11,360 nt of DNA. Source: JAZDLC01 sp043802345 (GTDB lineage Bacteria; Planctomycetota; B15-G4; JADJEK01). The position numbers and the translations under genes are program-made. The DNA is taken from assembly GCA_043802345.1 (NCBI GenBank), contig JAZDLC010000477.1:1-11360 (forward strand). Direction: 5' to 3'. The stretch's first letter is position 1, and every line of letters starts with the position of its first letter. Below, piece by piece: positions 6,151-11,360 of the stretch. The notes below the pieces were generated by a model, which worked only from the letters and a program-made list of their open reading frames with translations, was not told where the DNA came from and did not search any database.

Positions 6151-7078
6151 TCACGGCTTCAGGTGCTCGAACAGGAACTTCAGGCTCTCATTCCACATGT
6201 ACGAGCCCCCCGGCCCTGGGAGATAGTGGTCTCCGTTCGGGATCACGATCAGGTCATGCGGCTTGCCGGCGTGGATCATGGCATCCACGATCCGCATGGT
6301 GGTGGAGAAGGGTGCGTTGATGTCGCTGCTGCCATGAACCAGGAGGAGCCGGCCCGCGAGATCCTCGGCTCCCTCGAGCACCGAGCCGAAGCGGTATCCC
6401 CCGGGGGCCGTGAACATGGCGCGGACCGCGAAATACCCCCCCCAGGATGACCCCCCCACCCCGACCCGCCCCAGGTCGACATACGGCCGTTCCCGCGCCA
6501 GCTCCCGCAGCGTCGCCACATGATCCGCGATCTCGTGGGTCCCGATACAGCCGTACGTCACATCCTGAAACGCCTTGCCGCGACCCGGAGTGCCACGGCC
6601 GTCCACCATGAACACGACGAACCCCATCTGGGCGAGAGCCCGGGCCCTGTTCGGCATGTTGTACACGGCGGACCGGTGGCATCGGCTGCGTGTAGTCGGG
6701 AAGCGACAGGTGGAAAACCTCCCGCAGATCCGTCTTGTAGGCGATGACAAAGCGGCCGTCGGGCGAATGGGCGTTCCCCTGCAGGCTCCAGCCGTTGTCC
6801 GGCTCGCCATCTTCCGTGAGCCGGGTACGCGCGCCCCCTTCGTCCGGAACCACGCTGTCCTGATCCGGGTCGACCAGCAGGAGCGAGCCGTCAGCAGCCT
6901 TGTACGAGAAGCAGTCTCCCTCCGTCGTCCACGTGGGAGAAACCTCTCCTCCCCGGACGAATTTCCGGAACTGAGAGTAGAGGTCGTGCATCCGCTTGCT
7001 GACCTCGAAGGAGCGGACCTCGGTGTCCCCGGCGATCGGGGGGAAGAGCAGGCAGAGCGCGAGCAGCCGCAGCGACAT
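6151..7078 (-). pseudogene. Decayed S9-family (DPP IV / prolyl oligopeptidase-like) peptidase
   Basis: ATG 7078 has a good ribosome site (AGGAGG, 6 nt upstream) and a signal-like N-terminus (MSLRLLALCLLFPPIAG). The first about 140 codons read as the start of a DPP IV-type propeller, e.g. SPDGRFVIAYKTDLREV and LPDYTQPMPPVRR. Around 6655-6680 the homology jumps to another frame and continues in the alpha/beta-hydrolase domain: ALAQMGFVVFMVDGRGTPG, nucleophile motif GGSSWGGY (Ser codon 6447-6445), acid loop HGSSDINAP and GDHYLPG with His. Intact family members are roughly 700 aa, but only about 309 codons exist here. Most of the propeller is missing. A second, in-frame gap near 6375-6400 joins YRFGSVLEG directly to LAGRLLLVHG. 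The catalytic triad residues survive, but the open frame from the start codon never reaches them: it runs out of frame to about 6254. Few other lesions are seen, so the decay is recent, or the gaps are assembly errors. Confidence 0.82.
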
Positions 7079-7135
7079 GAGACCCTCCTCTTGACGAGTA
7101 TTGATCGTACGGCGCCGATCCCCGATACGTTGGCG

Positions 7136-7163
7136 ATTCTACGTGAGTCGGGCCGGGCGGAAA
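7136..7163 (-). promoter_or_regulatory. Promoter candidate for the S9 peptidase relic
   Basis: On the minus strand, -35-like TTTCCG (7163-7158), a 16-bp spacer and -10 TAGAAT (7141-7136, 5/6 match) lie about 57 nt before the start codon. TAGAAT also occurs before the cyclase gene and in the region before the PRTase gene. The promoter follows a hairpin at the end of the esterase gene, suggesting the relic was a separate transcription unit. Confidence 0.4.
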
Positions 7164-7174
7164 CCGCGGCAGCC

Positions 7175-7195
7175 GGCCTCCGCCAACCGGAAGCC
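7175..7195 (-). terminator. Hairpin just after the esterase gene, possible terminator
   Basis: On the minus strand, GGCTTCCG (7195-7188) pairs with CGGAGGCC (7182-7175), one wobble, around a 5-nt loop. It starts 3 nt after the esterase stop codon. There is no good T-run downstream, so it may act as a weak terminator or as an mRNA 3'-end stabiliser. Confidence 0.35.
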
Positions 7196-7198
7196 TGA

Positions 7199-8164
7199 TC
7201 AGACTTCCTTCTTCGCGTCTGAATCCCCCGCCTTGGCAGAGAACCCCTCCGCGACGAACTTCAGCGAGAACTCGAGACGGTGCTGGATGGTGCCGCTGCC
7301 CCAGGAGTGGCCGCCTCCTTCCACCAGGGTGAACGAGTGTGGAATCTCCCTTTCCTCGAGCAGGCGGTGGAACTCCTCGTTCGGGGGGCCGAACCCGTAG
7401 CGATCCTCGGTCCCGGCGTCGAAGTAGATGCGCAGCCCCTTCAGATCCTCCCGCTTCAGCTTGCCGATCATGGCCGAGGGGATGTAGCGGGCCCATTTCT
7501 CCGGATCCAGCGGATCGCCCAGAAGTTCGGTGATTCCGAGCCACTGAAGGGTGCGCTCGATCCGCTCGCCGGACTCTCCAGAAAGGTCCGAAATGTCGGC
7601 GGGAAAGGCCGCCGCGGAGTGCACCGCCACGGCTCCAAAGCGGCTGGGGTCACCAAGGACGATGCGCAGGGCGCCCATCCCGCCCATGCTGACTCCCATG
7701 ATGGCCCGGTCACCGCGCTGCTTTGAGATGCGATACTTCTTCTCGATGTGCGTCATGAGATCGCGCAGAATGAACGTCTCGACATCGCCCGCACCCTCCC
7801 CGTCCGCGTAGATCGTCCGTCTGGGAGCGGAGGGCGCCACCAGGATCAGCGGAGGGATCTTCCCTTCGCCCCGCATCTGATCCAGCACCCGGGCGCCGCC
7901 GCCGCTCTTGAAGCGGCTGGCGTCCTCGTTCATGCCGTGCAGCCAGAGAACCAGCGGATACCGCTGCTCGCCCTGGCCGTACCCTTCGGGGAGGTAGATC
8001 CCGAACTCGCCGTTCCCTTGCTTGAGGCTCGGCGCTTCGAACGTCTCGAGTTCGTAGGTGAAGTGCTTCAGCTCGACCGGCTCGAGCGCCCGCCGTTCGT
8101 GCTGAGCCAAGCAGCTCGGGGAGAGGGCGGACAGGGCGGCGACGATCAGGAAGGGGCTTCGCAT
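7199..8164 (-). CDS. Exported alpha/beta-hydrolase esterase (PF00756 type)
   Basis: The 321-aa protein is counted from ATG 8164. An in-frame TTG 12 bp upstream is a less likely start. The N-terminus has a signal peptide (hydrophobic to about residue 15, possible cleavage after CLA at 20), so it should act outside the cytoplasm. The Cys does not sit in a standard lipobox. The fold is that of the esterase D / feruloyl esterase-like group: LWLHG (oxyanion-loop region, His76), IMGVSMGGMGAL with nucleophile Ser159, YFDAGTEDRYGF with probable acid Asp254, and GGGHSWGSG with His286. The triad is complete and the length is normal. Family members cleave ester bonds in acyl sugars, feruloyl-polysaccharides or similar. 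The substrate cannot be told here. It lies upstream of the S9 relic, another secreted hydrolase. Confidence 0.88.
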   Translation of the reverse strand: MRSPFLIVAALSALSPSCLAQHERRALEPVELKHFTYELETFEAPSLKQGNGEFGIYLPEGYGQGEQRYPLVLWLHGMNEDASRFKSGGGARVLDQMRGEGKIPPLILVAPSAPRRTIYADGEGAGDVETFILRDLMTHIEKKYRISKQRGDRAIMGVSMGGMGALRIVLGDPSRFGAVAVHSAAAFPADISDLSGESGERIERTLQWLGITELLGDPLDPEKWARYIPSAMIGKLKREDLKGLRIYFDAGTEDRYGFGPPNEEFHRLLEEREIPHSFTLVEGGGHSWGSGTIQHRLEFSLKFVAEGFSAKAGDSDAKKEV

Positions 8165-8253
8165 GCAGGTTCTCAACTGGTGGAGGATCGCTGGCGGCGC
8201 CCCCCAAGCGTACCGGATTCGCCGCCGGCCGGAAGGGACTGCCCGTCAGGATC

Positions 8254-8281
8254 TCGCTGGAGAATCACTTTGATCCAGCGA
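8254..8281 (-). other. Perfect 8-bp stem hairpin between the PRTase and esterase genes
   Basis: TCGCTGGA (8254-8261) and TCCAGCGA (8274-8281) are perfect inverted repeats around a 12-nt centre. The hairpin lies 43 nt after the PRTase stop, in the 160-bp gap before the esterase start. It lacks a T-run on either strand. It may terminate or protect the PRTase transcript, or act as an operator. No convincing promoter for the esterase was recognised in this gap. Confidence 0.3.
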
Positions 8282-8324
8282 ACAGGATGGCGAACTCATC
8301 AGGTCGGCGCGGGATGCGCGTTCC

Positions 8325-9524
8325 TCAAGATCTCACGATTTCGTAGAGCTCCGGGTTCCGGGAGCGGAGCAGGTCGGGGCAAGCCGGGAGCTTGTGGATC
8401 GAGTGGGGGTAGATCACTTCCTGGCCGACCGTCTTGACGAAGTAGTGGGGATGATCGAGGTAGCGGGGGACGGTCCAGGTGGAGCGGTCATCCGGGTTGT
8501 AGTAGACGGCCGCCACCCGCACCCTCTCCATGTCCAGGTTCCGTCGCAGCGACTCCTTCAGGTGCATGAGCGCGTCGTTGATCACCTGCCCGCTACGGAA
8601 CGTGGTGTCGACGAGGAGCACGTTGTGCTCCCTGGTGACCCGGTCGGCCAGATAGCGCACACCGATGATCTGGGAGCGGTAGCTGGAGCGGGTGCGGGCG
8701 GTGGTGAGGCTGAGGTGGTCCGGGACCTTGCGCTCCTGGTTCTTCCTGGCCTCGTACTTCAGGACCTCGTGGACCGGAAGGCCGCAGCTGATGCCGCCCG
8801 GCCAGAGCGCCACGAGAAAGTCCGGCCGGAAGGACGGGTCGCGAGCCACCATCAGGCCGAGCTTGATCGAATCGAGCAGCAACTCCCTCGCGGACAGTAG
8901 CAGCGGTCCGCCGGCGGGTGCGAGGCTCTCAACCACCGGCGGCCCCGCTGCCCGCAGCAAGCTCCAGATCTGCTCATCCTTCTCCCGAATCCGGTCCTCT
9001 TCCGGGTCGTCCGGCGAAACCAGGTCGCTCAGTTCGTGCGGGTAGTCGATCCAGAGATCCCCGGGCAAGTCGCGCAGGCAGATGACCGGAACGCCGAGTT
9101 TGCACTCGGCCCGCTCCGGCTTGCGGTGGATCGTGGCGACCCGGATCTCCTCCGGCATGTTCGCCCGGGTTCGTTCCCGCAAGAGCCCCAGAATGCGTCC
9201 GATCGTATTCCCCGTCTCCAGCACATCGTCCACGATCAGCAGGCCGTCCTCCCTGCACACCACGTCGATCAGGTGCTCCAACCCCTTGACCAGCACCTCG
9301 CTCCGCTCGCGGATGCCGGTGTACGACTCGGTGGCGATCGTGGAGTGGTTCAGGAAGATCCCGCGGGTCCGGAAGAACTCGTCCACGCCGAGGCCGACCG
9401 GGGTCCCGCCGCGCCAGATCGAGATCACGTGCCGGGGGCGGAAGCCGCTCTCGTACACCTTCCGCCCCAGCCGGAAGGTGTCGAGCAGGAACTCGTCTGG
9501 TGAGACATGCAGCAGGCGGGTCAT
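8325..9524 (-). CDS. Tandem phosphoribosyltransferase-domain protein with a degenerate second domain
   Basis: This 399-aa protein is counted from ATG 9524, which has GTGAGGGTG just upstream. An in-frame GTG at 9563 is less likely. Two type I PRTase domains are arranged in tandem and clearly repeat each other: LLLDTFRLG...FRPRHVISIWRGGTPVGLGVDEFF in the first half (from about residue 12) matches LLLDSIKLG...FRPDFLVALWPGGISCGLPVHEVL in the second (from about 215). Domain 1 has a full PRPP loop, LLIVDDVLETGNT (95-107), the pyrophosphate-loop RGG (38-40) and LWIDYPHEL (158-165), as in Gpt/Hpt-like purine PRTases. In domain 2 the loop is LLVDTTFRSGQV (303-314): the second acidic residue is Thr and RGG becomes PGG. 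Domain 1 is probably a purine or related PRTase in the cytoplasm. Domain 2 is probably non-catalytic, regulatory or structural. The base specificity is not readable. Confidence 0.88.
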   Translation of the reverse strand: MTRLLHVSPDEFLLDTFRLGRKVYESGFRPRHVISIWRGGTPVGLGVDEFFRTRGIFLNHSTIATESYTGIRERSEVLVKGLEHLIDVVCREDGLLIVDDVLETGNTIGRILGLLRERTRANMPEEIRVATIHRKPERAECKLGVPVICLRDLPGDLWIDYPHELSDLVSPDDPEEDRIREKDEQIWSLLRAAGPPVVESLAPAGGPLLLSARELLLDSIKLGLMVARDPSFRPDFLVALWPGGISCGLPVHEVLKYEARKNQERKVPDHLSLTTARTRSSYRSQIIGVRYLADRVTREHNVLLVDTTFRSGQVINDALMHLKESLRRNLDMERVRVAAVYYNPDDRSTWTVPRYLDHPHYFVKTVGQEVIYPHSIHKLPACPDLLRSRNPELYEIVRS

Positions 9525-9625
9525 GCCACCCTCACGCTTCAGGATCTTTCGTTTTCTGGCCACATGCTACTGGGCAAGGACGCACGGAATTTCGGGAATC
9601 CTGTCCCCTGCCCGGCCGCTTCCCG

Positions 9626-9631
9626 ATTCTA
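9626..9631 (-). promoter_or_regulatory. -10 candidate for the PRTase gene
   Basis: On the minus strand, TAGAAT (9631-9626, 5/6 match) lies about 100 nt before the PRTase start in the divergent region. No clear -35 is present. It is reported because the same hexamer stands before two other minus-strand genes in the window. Confidence 0.25.
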
Positions 9632-9662
9632 CCTCCATCAACCATGTCCCCTCACGGAGGTA
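9630..9662 (+). promoter_or_regulatory. Leader hairpin that would cover the Shine-Dalgarno of the exported Ig-like protein
   Basis: TACCTCC (9630-9636) is exactly complementary to GGAGGTA (9656-9662), which contains the GGAGGT ribosome site located 7 nt before ATG 9669. Folding of the mRNA would pair all bases of the site across a 19-nt loop. This could lower translation until melted or displaced. The 7-bp stem is modest, and no promoter was firmly located, so it is not certain that TACCTCC is in the transcript. Confidence 0.35.
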
Positions 9663-9668
9663 CGAAAG

Positions 9669-10547
9669 ATGTCGATCCACAACATGATTCTGATTTCGGG
9701 CGCCCTGCTCGGTCTCTTGCAGGGAGCCACGGTCCAAGCGATGACGCCGGAACAGGAGGCGCAACGCGCCTTCCGCGAGGCGAGCGAACAACTGGAACAG
9801 AGCGCCCGGGACTGTTTCAAGGAAACGTTCCGGGAGCTGAAAGCCCGCTTGAGGGAGATCCGGCAGGACGTCGCCAGCGGGGAGCTGTGCCCGCTGCTGG
9901 CGATCCGGGAGACGAATGCGGCAGCCGCCGCGTTCGCCAGGCAGATGAATCAGCACGCCGAGGAGCTGAGCTGTGCCCTCAGCACGGTCGGCTCGCTCCT
10001 CCTGAGCGAACTCGGCTCGGTCCCTTGCGGCTTTCTGGAGGGGGATGGAGGCACCTGGGACCAGTTCCTTCGCACCATGCGCTCGCTGTACGCTGAGTGC
10101 GGCGCCAGGGGGGACAAGAAGATCCGCAGACTCGCGCAGTGGCTGAGAGGTTTCCTGGGCGCCGGTGGCGGGGTGCACGTCGACATCACGATCCGGGTCG
10201 TCATCGTCCTGCCGCCGCCCGTGGCGCCTCCCGGCCCGGTGCCGCCGCCCCCGCCGCAGCCGCCCAGGTTCACGAGCATCTCATCGGCCCATGATGCCGA
10301 GATCGCGAACGACGGCAAGATGAGCGTCCGCGGCACCGGCCCGAGGAACGGCGTGGTCACGGTCAACATCCGCGGCCCGAACGGCGTGAACATCACCCGC
10401 GACGTTCCCACCGACGGCGACGGCAATTTCCAAGTCGGTTTTCCGAGCTTGCCCGGCGACGGCAACCCCGGAAACCTCCCGGAGGGGAACTACCGGGTGA
10501 CCCTCACCAGCAACGGTCAGACCGCGTCCCAGTTCCACGGCGTCTAA
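9669..10547 (+). CDS. Exported protein with Cys-containing helical region, Pro-rich linker and Ig-like domain; function unknown
   Basis: The 292-aa protein starts at ATG 9669, chosen because GGAGGT lies 7 nt upstream and the first 24 residues form a signal peptide ending VQA. The mature N-terminal half (25-165) is charged and helical with five cysteines (49, 74, 102, 120, 144), suggesting disulfides outside the cytoplasm. A proline-rich hinge (182-199, PPPVAPPGPVPPPPPQPP) follows. The C-terminal 90 residues look like a single beta-sandwich, Ig/CNA-B-like repeat, with alternating hydrophobics and a closing segment GNYRVTLTSNGQT. I do not recognise the helical region as a known family. The layout suits a cell-surface or periplasmic binding protein. 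It is divergent from the PRTase gene and ends 9 bp before a strong hairpin, so it appears monocistronic. Confidence 0.82.
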   Translation: MSIHNMILISGALLGLLQGATVQAMTPEQEAQRAFREASEQLEQSARDCFKETFRELKARLREIRQDVASGELCPLLAIRETNAAAAAFARQMNQHAEELSCALSTVGSLLLSELGSVPCGFLEGDGGTWDQFLRTMRSLYAECGARGDKKIRRLAQWLRGFLGAGGGVHVDITIRVVIVLPPPVAPPGPVPPPPPQPPRFTSISSAHDAEIANDGKMSVRGTGPRNGVVTVNIRGPNGVNITRDVPTDGDGNFQVGFPSLPGDGNPGNLPEGNYRVTLTSNGQTASQFHGV

Positions 10548-10555
10548 CACGCGCG

Positions 10556-10588
10556 CGGGCCGGCAGCCGGGCAAGGGCTGCCGGCCCG
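10556..10588 (+). terminator. Strong GC hairpin after the exported Ig-like protein gene
   Basis: A 13-bp perfect stem (10556-10568 with 10576-10588, core GGGCCGGCAGCC) closes a 7-nt loop, beginning 9 bp after the stop codon. It is followed only by TTCCCGTCT, so the U-tract is poor. The position and stability still favour a terminator, separating this gene from the dynamin-like gene. Confidence 0.6.
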
Positions 10589-10623
10589 TTCCCGTCTCCC
10601 GGGGGCCAGGACTCGTCAGGACG

Positions 10624-10653
10624 TTGTACAGTTCTTTGGCGGTCTGCTAGGGT
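10624..10653 (+). promoter_or_regulatory. Promoter candidate for the dynamin-like gene
   Basis: -35 TTGTAC (10624-10629), an 18-bp spacer and -10 TAGGGT (10648-10653) preceded by TGC. The whole block closely resembles the one before the receiver gene (3558-3529, minus). The -10 ends exactly 9 nt before ATG 10663, which would give a leaderless or nearly leaderless mRNA. No Shine-Dalgarno sequence other than a weak GGTGA is available. Confidence 0.55.
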
Positions 10654-10662
10654 GATCACAGC

Positions 10663-11360
10663 ATGACCAGCGAGAGAATCAGTGAAATCATCGGCAAGGA
10701 CGCTGCCGGAGTCCTCGACGAGGTCCGGTCCGCCCTCTCCGAACTGTGTGAGCTGGCCGACCGGGTGGACGCCCGGGGCGAACTGGCCCGCAACGCGCGC
10801 CTCGTTCACGAGCATGTGGATGAGTTCTTCCTGTTGATGGTGGTGGGCGAGGTCAAATCGGGGAAGTCCTCCTTCATCAATGCGCTGCTGAAGGAGAAGA
10901 TCCAGGCCGAGGGGCCGCTCCCGCTCACCGACCGGATCTGGGTCCTGAAATACGGGGACGAGCCGTCGGAGAGGATCCGGGACGAATTCGTCTACGAACG
11001 GGAGCACCCGAATGAACTGCTGCGGCTGTTCAACATGGTTGATACGCCCGGAACGAATTCGATCGTGCGAAAGCACCAGGCCATCACCGAGTCGTTCCTG
11101 CCCAAGGCGGACCTGACCCTGTTCGTCACCTCCATCGACCGGCCCTTCTCCGAGTCGGAACATCAGTTCCTGAACTTGATCAGCGACCGGTGGCGCAAGA
11201 AGATCCTGTTCATCCTGACCAAGATCGACACTCACGAGCCTGCGGACGTTCCGAAGGTGGTCGGCTACATCAAGGAGAACTGCCGCAAGTTCTACGACTT
11301 CGAACCGAGGGTCTTCCCGATCTCGGCCAAGCTGGCCAACAGCAACTCCGAGGGCAGCGG
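10663..11360 (+). CDS. Dynamin-like GTPase (3' end outside window)
   Basis: The gene starts at ATG 10663, the first start after an in-frame TAG, and continues past the window with 232 full codons. After a helical N-terminus (1-55) comes a GTPase domain: G1 P-loop GEVKSGKSS (62-70), a likely G2 Thr in PLPLTDR (Thr89), G3 DTPG (127-130), G4 TKID (186-189) and a SAK motif at 221-223. The motif spacing and VGEVKSGKSSFINALL match bacterial dynamin-family proteins, which have large helical C-terminal stalks and remodel or stabilise membranes. The stalk and any membrane-binding segments are not in view. A YjdA/CrfC-like or other dynamin-related GTPase is possible. It is apparently its own transcription unit. 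GTPase assignment is firm; the membrane role is from family knowledge. Confidence 0.88.
   Translation, partial: MTSERISEIIGKDAAGVLDEVRSALSELCELADRVDARGELARNARLVHEHVDEFFLLMVVGEVKSGKSSFINALLKEKIQAEGPLPLTDRIWVLKYGDEPSERIRDEFVYEREHPNELLRLFNMVDTPGTNSIVRKHQAITESFLPKADLTLFVTSIDRPFSESEHQFLNLISDRWRKKILFILTKIDTHEPADVPKVVGYIKENCRKFYDFEPRVFPISAKLANSNSEGS

Noticed and set aside
8164..8176. Esterase as a lipoprotein with a lipobox Cys
   Set aside because: The residues before the Cys (LSPSC) do not fit the usual lipobox at -3. Ordinary signal-peptidase cleavage after CLA is at least as likely.
9589..9604. Imperfect palindrome GGAATTTCGGGAATCC in the divergent region as an operator
   Set aside because: The half sites do not match well when compared base by base, and there is no second copy in the window.
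9507..9668. Longer version of the exported Ig-like protein starting at 9507
   Set aside because: It would put 54 residues before a clear signal peptide and overlap the start of the divergent PRTase gene. The GGAGGT site supports ATG 9669.
10504..11235. Minus-strand open frame of 243 codons opposite the dynamin-like gene
   Set aside because: The plus strand carries P-loop, DTPG and TKID motifs in order. The minus-strand frame also runs across the GC hairpin and promoter region and has no family features.

Overview
The window is GC-rich bacterial DNA with densely packed genes. Everything from 9524 back to base 1 reads on the minus strand, and two genes from 9669 onward read on the plus strand, divided by a 144-bp divergent intergenic region. 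The source cannot be named. High GC, a TMTC-type membrane glycosyltransferase-like protein with TPRs, an S9-family peptidase relic, long multidomain phosphorelay proteins and secreted hypothetical proteins would fit Planctomycetota, Acidobacteriota, Myxococcota or a similar large-genome free-living lineage. This is inference only. No rRNA, tRNA, CRISPR array, transposase or integrase was seen.

Signalling cluster (1-3558, minus). A single-domain receiver protein (3484-3116), a membrane hybrid histidine kinase with two C-terminal receivers (3103-1250) and a class III nucleotide cyclase response regulator (1194 to beyond base 1) form a compact set. They look like a phosphorelay ending in cAMP or cGMP synthesis. 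The cyclase begins with two successive histidine-kinase dimerisation-type helical hairpins but has no kinase ATPase domain. The first hairpin has Glu where the second has the phospho-accepting His. The receiver gene is preceded by a promoter-like sequence and a 12-codon ORF whose stop overlaps the receiver start (ATGA). The cyclase seems to have its own extended -10 element 9 nt before its ATG.

Envelope and secreted genes (3594-8164, minus). These are a small exported protein of 87 aa, a 690-aa TMTC-like polytopic membrane protein with TPR repeats, a decayed S9 peptidase and an exported PF00756-type esterase. The peptidase relic has lost most of its propeller and part of its hydrolase domain. 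It is followed at once by a good intrinsic-terminator candidate.

Phosphoribosyltransferase and plus-strand genes (8325-11360). A 399-aa protein holds two tandem PRTase domains, the second with a degraded PRPP loop. Divergent from it is a 292-aa exported protein with a cysteine-containing helical region, a proline-rich linker and an Ig-like domain. Its Shine-Dalgarno sequence is exactly complementary to a 7-nt segment just upstream. After a strong GC hairpin comes the start of a dynamin-like GTPase that runs off the window.

The most useful cross-cutting observation concerns promoters. The regions before the receiver gene and the dynamin-like gene share one architecture: TTGNNC, 18 bp, TAGGRT within CTGCTAGG, then exactly 9 nt to an ATG. 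The cyclase gene has the same 9-nt distance after TGG-TAGAAT. This suggests a class of near-leaderless transcripts in this genome.
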